The translations under genes were made by a program, and so were the position numbers. Positions 1-8,974 of a DNA stretch of 64,000 nt are shown here, in pieces. Position 1 is the first letter of the stretch. Each line of letters opens with the position of its first letter. This DNA comes from an uncultured Lachnospiraceae bacterium (GTDB lineage Bacteria; Bacillota; Clostridia; Lachnospirales; Lachnospiraceae). Where the stretch lies: the NCBI GenBank assembly GCA_947588995.1, contig CANPZI010000010.1, forward strand, positions 32,851 to 96,850, written 5' to 3'. The notes under the pieces are model-generated. The model was not told the DNA's origin. It saw only the letters and a list, made by a program, of their open reading frames with translations, and made no database searches.

Positions 1-2
1 AC

Positions 3-830
3 GTGGCGGCGGGGGAGCCGGTGGAACGTCTGAGTATGCTGGCAGAGTGCTATGGCAGTGTGAACCATCTGTTCGCCTATCGCTTTCTGATGCCGTCGGT
101 GCATATCCTGACCAGAGAAGCTGTGAACGACTACATGCCGTCCGAAATGGGGGGGGGTAGTGTGAATGATATTGATTCCGCGGCGGTGGCGCCGGAGCTG
201 ATATGCGATTTCCTGCGGCAGGGCAGCCACGATGAGATATCGGAGTTCGTGGAGAACTGGCTCTCAAGTATGCAGCAGGCGCTTAAGTCCAGGCTGTTTC
301 GCAATTATCTCATGTTCCACGTGCATTTCGTCACCGTGGCGTACGTGGAGTCTATCGGCTATGATAAAGAAGAGTTCCTGCAGACGTCCGGCAATCAGAA
401 TATGCAGGAAGCGAATCCGGGGCCGGAGGAACTGGCCGCCTATATCCGAAGCCTGTTGGAGAAAGCTATGGAGCTTCGGGATCAGGCGTCGGACAGACAG
501 GGCAGGAAAGCGGTAAAGCGCGCTCTCGAATATATCGAGGATAACTACGCGCAGGAGACGCTGTCGTTAAATACGGTGGCGAAAGAAGTCGATGTGAGCG
601 CCAATTATCTGAGTGCGGTCTTCAGTCAGGCAATGAACGTGACTTTCATCGAATATGTGACACAGAAACGCATGGATAAGGCGAGGAAACTGCTCCGGCA
701 GACTGACAAGCCATCCGGGGACATCGCGCTGGAGGTGGGCTATAAGGATCCTCATTATTTCAGCTTCGTATTTAAGAAGACGCAGGGGTGCACGCCCAGG
801 GAATATCGCGCGAGAATGAAAATACAGTAG
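3..830 (+). CDS. YesN-like response regulator, 3' part (AraC-type output domain)
   Basis: This is the C-terminal part of a two-component response regulator whose receiver domain lies before the window. The reading frame is open to the first base, and the apparent GTG at position 3 has no ribosome binding site, so the gene is truncated by the window edge. Residues about 1-160 are a helical middle region. Residues about 170-275 form a double helix-turn-helix of AraC type, with the ending DPHYFSFVFKK..GCTPREYR that is typical of the family. YesN-type regulators with a YesM kinase commonly sit beside sugar ABC importers in Firmicutes, so control of the arabinose operon is possible. That link is inference from position. 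The AraC-domain call is firm. Confidence 0.85.
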   Translation: MAAGEPVERLSMLAECYGSVNHLFAYRFLMPSVHILTREAVNDYMPSEMGGGSVNDIDSAAVAPELICDFLRQGSHDEISEFVENWLSSMQQALKSRLFRNYLMFHVHFVTVAYVESIGYDKEEFLQTSGNQNMQEANPGPEELAAYIRSLLEKAMELRDQASDRQGRKAVKRALEYIEDNYAQETLSLNTVAKEVDVSANYLSAVFSQAMNVTFIEYVTQKRMDKARKLLRQTDKPSGDIALEVGYKDPHYFSFVFKKTQGCTPREYRARMKIQ

Positions 831-863
831 CATGAGTCCGCGGCGAGGTGTCTGTCTGCCGGG

Positions 864-1955
864 TTACGGTTCGGGCGATTCCGGAGGAGCGTCGCTCTCT
901 CTGGTGACCAGCTCCCAGGGGATCTCCCGGGATGTCACGGCGGTGCCGCGCATTGCCTGCAGGATGTATTCCGCCGCGCACTGTCCCATTTCGTGCGGCC
1001 TGTGGGTCAGCGATGTGATACGGGTGCGGCTCAGTTCGCTTAAGTAGCTGTTGTCGAAACATACGACGGTAACATCCTGCGGAACCCGCAGACCGGCGTA
1101 GTGCAGTTCTTTGATCATCCAGTAGGCGATCTCGTCATTGTAGCAGATCAGCGCGGAGCAGGCGCCCAGCTGTTTCTGAATGAATTCTGACAGAAAAAGG
1201 GTGTCCTGACGCTGTTCCAGAGCGTCCTGGTCGGCAGTGATAAACCAGCCGATACATTCGTCGGGTACCATATGCCCGACGTTGCGCATGTGGGTCACGA
1301 ATCCCTGACAGCGCTCGATTCCCTGAATGTCGTCCATCTTGAACAGACCGGCGATCTGCGTGTGGCCCTGGGAGTACAGATGCTGTCCCAGCAGGTATCC
1401 GCCGTAGAAGTTATCGTCTTTCACGCAGACCGCCCAGGGCAGGGCGGGGCAGCCGTGCAGGAAGATCAGAGGGATGCCGCTGCGGTGCAGCTGTTCGTAC
1501 AAGTCCAGATTGGGGCTGGGCAGAGCGCTCTTGCATCCCTCCGCGATCACTCCCCGCGGCGGATCGGCAAGCATCGCTTCCAGATATTCACGCTCCGCGC
1601 TGTGGCGATTGTGCGTGATTGACAGCTTCAGCGAGAAGCCGTGGGAGGACAGGGTGGTGCGGATGTCCCGGATCAGCTCCGGATAGATATACTCCTGATC
1701 GCTGGAAATCATCAAAACCACCACATTGCGGGCGGGGTCCGCGGATAGACCGGTGGAGTAGGAACCGCTCCCCTGTCTCGTGGTGATCAGTTTCTGTGCG
1801 CTTAAGAGTGACAGCGCGCTGCGTATCGTCTGTCTGCTCACATGATACTGCGCGGCCAGTTCCGCTTCCGTGGGAAGTTTAAGAATCCCGTCAGCTCCCC
1901 GGACGGCGATCTGTTCCGTAAGCTGCGCGGCGATCTGCTTGTATTTGGGCTGCAT
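864..1955 (-). CDS. araR: AraR-like transcriptional repressor (GntR HTH + LacI-type sensor)
   Basis: This 363-residue protein has an N-terminal winged helix of GntR type (residues about 1-70, with PTEAELAAQYHVSRQTIRSAL as the recognition region). A LacI/periplasmic-binding-protein sensor domain follows (about 75-355). That domain order is the hallmark of AraR, the L-arabinose-responsive repressor of Firmicutes, where ligand binding releases DNA. It is transcribed divergently from the arabinose transport and catabolic genes across a 403-bp AT-rich region with AAAATTTGTAT repeats. The start ATG has an AGAAAGGA site. It probably represses the adjacent operon and itself. The ligand is inferred from the neighbouring araA and araD; a regulator of another pentose with the same architecture cannot be excluded. 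Confidence 0.85.
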   Translation of the reverse strand: MQPKYKQIAAQLTEQIAVRGADGILKLPTEAELAAQYHVSRQTIRSALSLLSAQKLITTRQGSGSYSTGLSADPARNVVVLMISSDQEYIYPELIRDIRTTLSSHGFSLKLSITHNRHSAEREYLEAMLADPPRGVIAEGCKSALPSPNLDLYEQLHRSGIPLIFLHGCPALPWAVCVKDDNFYGGYLLGQHLYSQGHTQIAGLFKMDDIQGIERCQGFVTHMRNVGHMVPDECIGWFITADQDALEQRQDTLFLSEFIQKQLGACSALICYNDEIAYWMIKELHYAGLRVPQDVTVVCFDNSYLSELSRTRITSLTHRPHEMGQCAAEYILQAMRGTAVTSREIPWELVTRESDAPPESPEP

Positions 1956-2174
1956 GGGATATTTTCCTTTCTCCGGGATGGGATAAATTTATGCTCTGCT
2001 GTGCCGGTTCTGAGGGGAAATCATCTGCCGGTGCGGACTTTGAACGGAAAAAAACACAATTTACCGCTTGTTCATGAGCAGAAATGACGAACAAAATCTG
2101 CCTGTTACGGTTTCGCTTTCCGGCAGGTGATCGTAATAAATTCTACTTATACCATAAAATATAACACATTTTAC

Positions 2175-2216
2175 AAAATTTGTATCTATTTATCATAAAA
2201 AAAATAAAATTTGTAT
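2175..2216. promoter_or_regulatory. Candidate AraR operator repeats
   Basis: Two identical 11-bp elements, AAAATTTGTAT, start 31 bp apart, about three helical turns. The ATTTGTA core matches the half-site of the known Bacillus AraR operator (ATTTGTAC...). Direct orientation differs from the usual inverted operator, so the assignment is tentative. Confidence 0.45.
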
Positions 2217-2256
2217 TGTTTGATTCACCGAAAAGCAAAAATGGAATGAAATGACA

Positions 2257-2285
2257 TTGACGGCATATCTTTATCTTGATAGAAT
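2257..2285 (+). promoter_or_regulatory. Promoter of the arabinose transport operon
   Basis: A sigma-70-type promoter is visible: TTGACG (2257-2262), a 17-bp spacer and TAGAAT (2280-2285). The first gene starts at 2359, leaving a leader of about 65 nt. Confidence 0.65.
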
Positions 2286-2358
2286 AATGGCACGAGGAAC
2301 GCAATGGTTCCGAGAAACTTCATCATTCTAATTCATTTAATTAAGGGAGGAAAAAGGT

Positions 2359-3441
2359 ATGAAGAAGAAATTAGCGCTTATGCTGGCAGCCGGCATGACC
2401 ATGGCTTCCGTAATGGGATGCGGCGGTTCCGGCGATGCGGCTCCTGCGGCTGCAGACACGGAGACTGAGGCTCCTGCGGCAGCAGACACGGAGACTGAGG
2501 CAGAGGCTCCCGCGGACACGGCGGCGGCTGATACAGAGGCAGAGGCTCCGGCAGCTTCCGGCGAGATGATTAAGGTCGGCATCATCAACAACGACCCCAA
2601 CGAGTCCGGTTACCGCACGGCGAACGACGCAGACTTAAAGGCAACTTTCTGCGCAGAGAACGGTTACGATGCATCCTTTGCATACAGCCTGAAGAATGAG
2701 GAGCAGATCAATGCGGCGCAGCAGTTCATTCAGGACGGCGTTGACTACCTGCTTCTGTCCGCGGCGGATACGTCCGGCTGGGATTCCGTACTGCAGGATG
2801 CGCAGGCTAACGGCGTAAGGGTTATCCTGTTCGACCGTACCATCGACGCTGACCCGAGCCTGTACGAGGCATCTATCGTATCCGATATGAGAGCTGAGGG
2901 TGACAAGGCGGTTGAGTGGATGAAGAGCCAGAATCTTGACGAGTACAACATCATCCACATTCAGGGTGTTATGGGTTCCGCGGCACAGATCGGCCGTTCT
3001 GATGCACTTACCGAGACGGCGGCGGCTGAGGGCTGGAACATTATTGTAAGCCAGACCGCTAACTGGAACGCTGAGGAGGCACAGCAGATCGTACAGTCCG
3101 TCATCGACTCCGGCGAGTCTTTCAACGTAATTTACGCTGAGAACGACAACATGGCACAGGGCGCTGTAGCGGCTCTGGATGCTGCAGGCATCACGCACGG
3201 TGTAGACGGCGATGTGAAGATCCTCGGTTTCGATACCAACAAGTTTGCTCTGGAGGAGCTGCTTGCAGGCAACTGGAACTATGACGGACAGTGCAATCCT
3301 TTCCAGTCTTCCTACATCGACGACATCATCAAGACGCTGGAGAGCGGCGGCACGATCTCCGAGAAGACCATCATCATGGATGAGAAAGGCTTTGACGCAG
3401 AGACGATTACCCAGGAAGATGTTGACACCTACGGTATCTAA
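2359..3441 (+). CDS. Sugar ABC transporter substrate-binding lipoprotein (YtfQ-like)
   Basis: This 360-residue lipoprotein has a signal peptide ending in VMGC (lipidated Cys at residue 21). Next comes a low-complexity acidic linker of ADTETEAP-like units (about 22-68), then a periplasmic-binding-protein type 1 domain (about 70-355). The domain resembles E. coli YtfQ, the galactofuranose binder, in the SGYRTANDADL, SLKNEEQINAAQQF, FDRTIDADPS and YAENDNMAQGA segments. Because the genes that follow encode L-arabinose catabolism, the ligand is probably arabinose, perhaps its furanose form, or an arabinose-containing sugar. The start is set by GGGAGGAAA upstream of ATG 2359. A terminator-like hairpin follows the gene and may give it higher mRNA levels than the rest of the transporter. 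Confidence 0.88.
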   Translation: MKKKLALMLAAGMTMASVMGCGGSGDAAPAAADTETEAPAAADTETEAEAPADTAAADTEAEAPAASGEMIKVGIINNDPNESGYRTANDADLKATFCAENGYDASFAYSLKNEEQINAAQQFIQDGVDYLLLSAADTSGWDSVLQDAQANGVRVILFDRTIDADPSLYEASIVSDMRAEGDKAVEWMKSQNLDEYNIIHIQGVMGSAAQIGRSDALTETAAAEGWNIIVSQTANWNAEEAQQIVQSVIDSGESFNVIYAENDNMAQGAVAALDAAGITHGVDGDVKILGFDTNKFALEELLAGNWNYDGQCNPFQSSYIDDIIKTLESGGTISEKTIIMDEKGFDAETITQEDVDTYGI

Positions 3442-3472
3442 TGCGGAATTAGCCGTATTGATTTAGCGACTG

Positions 3473-3523
3473 AACAACCGGGCGCGGTGCAGATGATATG
3501 ATGCGCCGCGCTCTTGTTGTTTT
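3473..3523 (+). terminator. Intercistronic hairpin after the binding-protein gene
   Basis: AACAA and GCGCGG (3473-3487) can pair with CCGCGC and TTGTT (3506-3518), followed by a short T run. Such partial terminators after a binding-protein gene commonly lower transcription of the downstream ATPase and permeases. Confidence 0.6.
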
Positions 3524-3604
3524 ACGCGGTTCGGATAGTCCGCGTGCTGAGGATTGCTTTGCGATTCTCTTTACAGACATCAAAAGCAGGAGGTGAATTT
3601 TGGG

Positions 3605-5125
3605 GTGAGTGATAACGTTATATTGAAGATGCGTAACATTCACAAGCGTTTCCCCGGCGTGTACGCCCTGCAGGGGGTGGATTTCACGCTGCGCAAGGGA
3701 GAAATCCATGCGCTGATGGGAGAGAACGGCGCAGGTAAGTCAACGCTGATCAAGGTGTTGACGGGGGTTTATACCAAGGATGAAGGAGAGATCAGCATCG
3801 ACGATCAGGTCGTGGCGATTCATTCTCCGCAGCAGGCGCAGAATGCAGGCATCAGTACCGTGTATCAGGAGATTACGCTCTGCCCGAATCTGTCGGTAGC
3901 CGAGAATATGTATATCGGACGTACCGCAGGGATCAGGCAGAACTGGAAGAAAGTCAATGCGGATGCGGAGAAGATCCTGCAGTCTCTCGATATCCCGGCA
4001 AAGGCGACGCAGCAGCTCTCGAGCTGTTCCATTGCGGTGCAGCAGATGGTTGCCATTGCCCGTGCGGTGGATATGGACTGTAAAGTGCTGATTCTGGATG
4101 AGCCGACGTCGTCTCTGGACGAGCAGGAGGTTGAGAAGCTGTTTAAGCTGATGCGCGACCTGAAAGCGAGAGGAGTCGGCATTATCTTCGTGACGCACTT
4201 CCTCGATCAGGTGTACGAGGTGTGCGACAGGATCACGGTGATGCGGGACGGCCAGCTGGTCGGCGAGTATGTGATCGAGGATCTGCCGAGAGTGCAGCTT
4301 GTCTCAAAGATGCTCGGCAAAGAGCTCGACGACATGGGCGACATCAGCGGCGAGTACCGTACTTATGAGCACAAGGAAGGCGAGGCACCGGTATTCGAGG
4401 CGCAGGGTCTTGCCAGTGACTCTGGCATCAAGCCTTTTGATTTCCATATCAATAAGGGCGAGGTCAACGGCTTCACCGGTCTGCTGGGTTCGGGACGAAG
4501 CGAGTGCGTGCGCGCGATCTTCGGCGCGGACAGGGTGACGCACGGTTCCGTCAAGATGAACGGCAAGCCCGTAAAGATCACGAAGCCCATCGACGCGATG
4601 CGCCACGGTATCGCCTATCTGCCGGAAGACCGTAAAGTGGACGGCATCGTCGGCGATCTGTCCGTGCGGGATAACCTGATTCTCGCGGCACAGGTGTTAA
4701 AAGGATTTATGAAGCCTTTCTCCAAGGCGGAAGCGAATAAATTTGCGGATGAATACATCAAGCTGCTGAGCATTAAGACTGCCTCCGCGGATACGCCGAT
4801 CAAGTCGCTCTCCGGCGGCAACCAGCAGAAGGTCATTGTGGCGAGATGGCTGCTCGCCCATCCCGAGTATCTGATCCTCGACGAGCCCACGAGAGGTATC
4901 GACGTCGGCACGAAGACGGATATTCAGAAGCTGGTGCTGAAGCTCGCATCGGAAGGTATGGGCGTCACGTTCATCTCCTCCGAGCTGGATGAGATGCTGC
5001 GCACCTGCTCGCGTCTGGTGGTTATGCGCGACCTGCATGTGGTCGGCGAGCTGACGGGAGCGGATATGAACCAGAGTAAAGTCATGAGTACGATTGCAGG
5101 AGGTGAGAAGAAGAATGCAGAATAA
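3605..5125 (+). CDS. Sugar ABC transporter ATPase, two-domain (YtfR/RbsA type)
   Basis: This 506-residue protein contains two ABC ATPase domains in tandem, as in RbsA, MglA and YtfR. The first has a complete Walker A (GENGAGKST) and a degenerate signature (SSCSIAVQQ). The second has an atypical P-loop (GLLGSGRSE) and a canonical signature (SLSGGNQQK). Both have Walker B LILDEPT. The start is chosen at GTG 3605, 11 nt after GGAGG (3589-3593); the TTG at 3554 would add 17 poorly conserved residues and has no binding site. It energises import by the two permeases that follow. Its stop overlaps the first permease gene by 11 nt, indicating coupling. Confidence 0.9.
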   Translation: MSDNVILKMRNIHKRFPGVYALQGVDFTLRKGEIHALMGENGAGKSTLIKVLTGVYTKDEGEISIDDQVVAIHSPQQAQNAGISTVYQEITLCPNLSVAENMYIGRTAGIRQNWKKVNADAEKILQSLDIPAKATQQLSSCSIAVQQMVAIARAVDMDCKVLILDEPTSSLDEQEVEKLFKLMRDLKARGVGIIFVTHFLDQVYEVCDRITVMRDGQLVGEYVIEDLPRVQLVSKMLGKELDDMGDISGEYRTYEHKEGEAPVFEAQGLASDSGIKPFDFHINKGEVNGFTGLLGSGRSECVRAIFGADRVTHGSVKMNGKPVKITKPIDAMRHGIAYLPEDRKVDGIVGDLSVRDNLILAAQVLKGFMKPFSKAEANKFADEYIKLLSIKTASADTPIKSLSGGNQQKVIVARWLLAHPEYLILDEPTRGIDVGTKTDIQKLVLKLASEGMGVTFISSELDEMLRTCSRLVVMRDLHVVGELTGADMNQSKVMSTIAGGEKKNAE

Positions 5126-6197
5126 GAATAAATCAGGCATCGGCGCCTTTTTTGGCCGATTGGTGAGGCAGCAGTACTTCATTCCCTTGACGGCATTGGT
5201 TCTGCTCGCTCTGTTCAATCTGATCGCTGATCCGGCTTTCTTTAAAATCTCAATCACCACGAACAGCGCCGGCAACGCGGTGCTGGCGGGGACACCGATC
5301 ACGATTCTGGACTACGGTTCGGAGCTGGCGATTCTGGCTATCGGTATGACGCTGGTCACGGCGGCTTCCAAGGGACAGGATATCAGTGTGGGCGCGGCGG
5401 TTGCGATCGCCGGCAGTTTCATCCTGCGGATGTTGTGCGGCGGCGACAGTTCTTCCAATACGCTGCATATGCCGATTATCTGCGCATTCCTGCTGGGCTG
5501 CGTGGTAGCGATGCTTTTTGGCGCTTTCAACGGCGTGCTGGTGGCGTTCTTTAAGATACAGCCGATGATTGCGACGCTGATTCTGTACACGGCAGGGCGT
5601 TCCATCGCGGCGTGGTTCAACAACAATGAACTGCCGATTATCAAGGACGCGGCGTTTTCCTATATCGGCGGTTTCATTCCGGGGGTTCCGATCCCGACGC
5701 CGTTCTTTATCGCGGTGATCTGTGTGATCGTGATTACGCTTGTGCTGAAATTTACGAATCTGCGGCTGTATACTGAAGCGGTAGGTATCAACGAGAACTC
5801 CGCCCGCTTAAACGGCTTAAATCCCGCGGCGATCAAGATCCTGTCCTTTGTGATTCTGGGTCTGTGCGTGGCGGTGGTAGGTCTGATCAAGGTGAGCCGC
5901 GTATCTTCCATCAACTACTCGGTTATCGCCAAGGATATCGAGATGGACGCGATCCTTGCGGTGGCGCTGGGCGGCAACTCCTTAAGCGGCGGCAAGTTCA
6001 ATATGGCGACATCGATCATGGGCGCTTATATCATCCAGTTCCTGACGCAGACGCTGTATAAGTACAAGGTGCCTTCCGAAGCGCTTCCGGCGTACAAGGC
6101 AGTGGTCGTTATCCTGCTGGTTGTGATGAGTGCGCCGACCGTGAGGGAATACCTCTCCAATCTGGTGAAGAAAGCTAAAGTAAAGGAGGCTGCTTAG
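5115..6197 (+). CDS. Sugar ABC transporter permease (YtfT-like)
   Basis: This is a 360-residue integral membrane protein of the RbsC/BPD_transp_2 family with 8-10 hydrophobic segments. Family landmarks include AIGMTLVTAASKGQDISVG near residue 85 and the loop AVGINENSARLNG, which contacts the ATPase. The start is ATG 5115, preceded by GGAGG at 5099-5103 inside the end of the ATPase gene. One nucleotide separates its stop from the second permease. Two different permeases with one two-domain ATPase is the YtfT/YjfF arrangement rather than the single-permease RbsC arrangement, so a heterodimeric channel is expected. Confidence 0.9.
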   Translation: MQNKNKSGIGAFFGRLVRQQYFIPLTALVLLALFNLIADPAFFKISITTNSAGNAVLAGTPITILDYGSELAILAIGMTLVTAASKGQDISVGAAVAIAGSFILRMLCGGDSSSNTLHMPIICAFLLGCVVAMLFGAFNGVLVAFFKIQPMIATLILYTAGRSIAAWFNNNELPIIKDAAFSYIGGFIPGVPIPTPFFIAVICVIVITLVLKFTNLRLYTEAVGINENSARLNGLNPAAIKILSFVILGLCVAVVGLIKVSRVSSINYSVIAKDIEMDAILAVALGGNSLSGGKFNMATSIMGAYIIQFLTQTLYKYKVPSEALPAYKAVVVILLVVMSAPTVREYLSNLVKKAKVKEAA

Positions 6198-6198
6198 T

Positions 6199-7245
6199 AT
6201 GTCAAAGAAGAATTCTTCCGCGCCGTTCGGCGGGCTGCGCGGCAAACTGAACAACATGACGGATACTAATATGCTCCTTACGATCACGATCATAGCGTTT
6301 TTCCTGATGTATTTGGGAGCGATGATCTTCTTAAAGGGCGGCTTTCTGCGGACACAGACCTTCTTCAATATCCTGAATGCCAATGCGGCGCTGATCGTCT
6401 TATCCTGCGGCCTGAGTCTGGTCATGATCACGGGCAGCATCGATATTTCGGTGGGCGGCGTCACGGCGCTTATCACAATGTGCTGCGCGGTCTATCTGGA
6501 TAATATGGGCGGCAATGTGGCCGTTTCGGTGTTGATCGCACTGGCGATCGGCCTGGCGTTCGGCGCATTCCAGGGCGCGCTTGTGGCTTTCCTGGACATC
6601 CAGCCGTTTATCGTGACACTGGCCGGTATGTTCTTTGCCAAGGGCATGACGACGATCGTCAACGCGAATCCGTTCAACGTGTCCAACGAGAGTTTTACGG
6701 CGCTTAAGAATACCCGTATCACGGTGCCCGGCATGGGCTTTGTCAACGCGAAAGGGATCTATGTGGATGCCTATGTGGAGATTGGCGTGATCGTGGCGCT
6801 CCTCGTGGTGATCGTCATGTTCTGTATGCTCAGGTGGACGAAGCTCGGCCGCGCGTTCTATGCGGTCGGCGGCAATGTGCAGAGTGCGCTGATGCTGGGC
6901 ATCAACGTGAAGAAGACAAAGTTCCTCGCGCACCTGCTCTGCGGTCTTCTGTCAGGTATCGGCGGTTATGTGTATTTCCTGCACTCCGGCAACGGCGCCG
7001 TGACCAATGCGGCGGGCGCGGAGATGAATGCGATTGCCTCCTCCATCATCGGCGGTACGATGCTGACGGGCGGCGTCGGCAATATCATTGGTACCTTCTT
7101 CGGTGTATTGTCTTTCAGCACGATCCAGAACATCGTCACCTCGGCCGGACTGGACGAGGCATGGTGGACGGGTATCACCAAGGCAGTTATCCTCTGCCTG
7201 TTCCTGGTGATCCAGAGTATCGTGATGTCGCGTAAGAAAAAATAA
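6199..7245 (+). CDS. Sugar ABC transporter permease (YjfF-like)
   Basis: This is a 348-residue membrane protein of the same permease family as the preceding gene but clearly diverged from it. Recognisable segments are SGLSLVMITGSIDISVGG near residue 75, DIQPFIVTLAGM near 135 and AVGGNVQSALMLGI near 225. The start ATG has the AAGGAGG site that overlaps the previous stop. It should pair with the YtfT-like permease to form the transmembrane pore of the pentose importer. A strong terminator follows, so the catabolic genes have at least a partly separate transcript. Confidence 0.9.
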   Translation: MSKKNSSAPFGGLRGKLNNMTDTNMLLTITIIAFFLMYLGAMIFLKGGFLRTQTFFNILNANAALIVLSCGLSLVMITGSIDISVGGVTALITMCCAVYLDNMGGNVAVSVLIALAIGLAFGAFQGALVAFLDIQPFIVTLAGMFFAKGMTTIVNANPFNVSNESFTALKNTRITVPGMGFVNAKGIYVDAYVEIGVIVALLVVIVMFCMLRWTKLGRAFYAVGGNVQSALMLGINVKKTKFLAHLLCGLLSGIGGYVYFLHSGNGAVTNAAGAEMNAIASSIIGGTMLTGGVGNIIGTFFGVLSFSTIQNIVTSAGLDEAWWTGITKAVILCLFLVIQSIVMSRKKK

Positions 7246-7263
7246 CAGCATAGGAAGAAAAGC

Positions 7264-7312
7264 GGGCTGTGATACCGGGATTTTTGTCGGTGTAGCAGCC
7301 CTGCCCTTTTTA
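7264..7312 (+). terminator. Rho-independent terminator after the transporter genes
   Basis: GGGCTG (7264-7269) pairs with CAGCCC (7296-7301) across a 26-nt loop, followed by TGCCCTTTTTAT. Confidence 0.65.
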
Positions 7313-7348
7313 TGGCGATAATTTTTTCCTCTTTTTTGCAGGAAAGGC

Positions 7349-7399
7349 TTTCTATTTTATTTACATTCATGTATAATATTTTAGTAATAAATAAAATAT
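7349..7399 (+). promoter_or_regulatory. Promoter and inverted repeat upstream of araA
   Basis: A consensus TATAAT lies at 7372-7377 with only a weak -35 near 7349. An 8-bp inverted repeat, ATATTTTA (7376-7383) and TAAAATAT (7392-7399), overlaps the -10 and start region and is a possible repressor site. The araA start follows at 7419. Confidence 0.5.
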
Positions 7400-7418
7400 A
7401 TTACGATCGGAGGTTACT

Positions 7419-8915
7419 ATGCAGGCAAAAAACTATAAGTTCTGGTTTTGTACCGGATCGCAGGATTTATACGGGGATGAGTGTCTTAAGAAAGTGGCGG
7501 ATCACTCGGCGAAGATTGTGGAGGGACTGAACGCCTCAGGCAATCTTCCTTTTGAGGTAGTGTTAAAGCCGACGCTCATCAGCCAGGCGTCCATCAGACA
7601 GACGTTCAACGAGGCGAACAGTGATCCCGGCTGTGCGGGCGTGATTACATGGATGCACACATTCTCCCCCGCAAAGATGTGGATTCTGGGGCTGAAAGAG
7701 TTTCGCAAACCACTGTGCCATCTGCACACGCAGTTCAACGAAGAACTGCCCTATGACACGATCGATATGGACTTCATGAATGAAAACCAGTCCGCGCACG
7801 GCGACAGAGAGTACGGGCACATCGTGAGCCGCATGGGGATCGAGCGCAAGATTATCGTGGGACACTGGGCGGATCCCCGCGTACAGAGGCAGATCGGCAG
7901 CTGGATGCGGACGGCGCTCGGCGTCGTGGAGTCCTCTCACCTGCGCGTCTGCCGTTTCGGCGACAATATGAACAACGTAGCGGTCACCGAGGGCGACAAG
8001 GTGGAGGCGCAGATCAAATTCGGCTGGGAGATCGATCATTACTGTGTCAACGATCTGGTAGAGTATGTGGACGCCGTGCCGCAGGGTGATGTGGATGCGC
8101 TGACGGATGAGTATTACAGTAAGTATAAGATCATCGATGACGGCAGGGACGCGGACGAGTTCAGAAGACATGTGGCGGTGCAGGCGAGACAGGAGATCGG
8201 CATCGAGAAGTTCCTGACGGAGAACGACTATCATGCCGTGGTCACACATTTCGGTATGCTCGGTGGTCTGAAACAGCTTCCCGGATTGGCGATTCAGAGA
8301 TTGATGGAAAAAGGTTACGGTTTCGGCGCGGAGGGTGACTGGAAAGTTGCCGCCATGGTGCGTCTGATGAAATTGATGACGGCGGGTATGGAGGGCGCGA
8401 AAGGTACGTCCATGATGGAGGACTACACCTACAATCTCGTGCCCGGCAAGGAAGGGATCCTGCAGGCGCACATGCTGGAAGTATGCCCGTCCGTGGCGGA
8501 CGGTGAGATCGGCATCCGGGTATGCCCGCTCTCCATGGGCAACAGGGAAGACCCCGCACGCCTTGTCTTTACCTCGAAAGAGGGGCCGGCGGTGGCTTGC
8601 TCCCTGATTGATCTGGGAACACGGTTCAGACTGCTCATCAATGCGGTTGACTGTAAGAAAGTGGAGAAGCCCATGCCGAAGCTGCCGGTGGGCACGGCAT
8701 TCTGGACGCCCCAGCCCAACCTGGAGATCGGTGCTGCGGCTTGGATTCTGGCGGGCGGCGCGCATCACACGGCATTCTCCTATGATCTGACGGTAGATCA
8801 GATGGTCGACTGGGCGGCTGCTATGGGCATTGAGAGCGTGGTCATCGACAAGGATACGACAATCCGGAATTTCAAGAATGAACTGCGATGGAACGAGGCG
8901 GCATTTGGCGCCTGA
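7419..8915 (+). CDS. araA: L-arabinose isomerase
   Basis: This cytoplasmic enzyme interconverts L-arabinose and L-ribulose with Mn2+. The 498-residue length equals that of E. coli AraA. The expected metal and catalytic residues appear in order: Glu in FGAEGDWKVAA (about 306), Glu in SMMEDYTYN (about 334), His in LQAHMLEVCPS (about 351) and His in GGAHHTAFSYD (about 449). The start ATG is 7 nt after CGGAGG. It is the first gene of the catabolic part of the locus, followed by kinase and epimerase, and is preceded by its own promoter. Identification is secure. Confidence 0.97.
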   Translation: MQAKNYKFWFCTGSQDLYGDECLKKVADHSAKIVEGLNASGNLPFEVVLKPTLISQASIRQTFNEANSDPGCAGVITWMHTFSPAKMWILGLKEFRKPLCHLHTQFNEELPYDTIDMDFMNENQSAHGDREYGHIVSRMGIERKIIVGHWADPRVQRQIGSWMRTALGVVESSHLRVCRFGDNMNNVAVTEGDKVEAQIKFGWEIDHYCVNDLVEYVDAVPQGDVDALTDEYYSKYKIIDDGRDADEFRRHVAVQARQEIGIEKFLTENDYHAVVTHFGMLGGLKQLPGLAIQRLMEKGYGFGAEGDWKVAAMVRLMKLMTAGMEGAKGTSMMEDYTYNLVPGKEGILQAHMLEVCPSVADGEIGIRVCPLSMGNREDPARLVFTSKEGPAVACSLIDLGTRFRLLINAVDCKKVEKPMPKLPVGTAFWTPQPNLEIGAAAWILAGGAHHTAFSYDLTVDQMVDWAAAMGIESVVIDKDTTIRNFKNELRWNEAAFGA

Positions 8916-8974
8916 GCGGACAGCATAAGGCCGGCAGGTTCAGGCGGAGAGATTGATAGAAGAGGAGGATTATC

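Larger units (their letters stand above)
1956..2358. promoter_or_regulatory. Divergent control region of araR and the arabinose operon
   Basis: This 403-bp gene-free region is very AT-rich in its right half. It contains two exact direct copies of AAAATTTGTAT (2175-2185 and 2206-2216, 31 bp apart) and a clear rightward promoter at 2257-2285. A poly-T-rich stretch at 2150-2170 (TATACCATAAAATATAAC) may hold the leftward araR promoter. I saw no small gene here. Confidence 0.6.
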
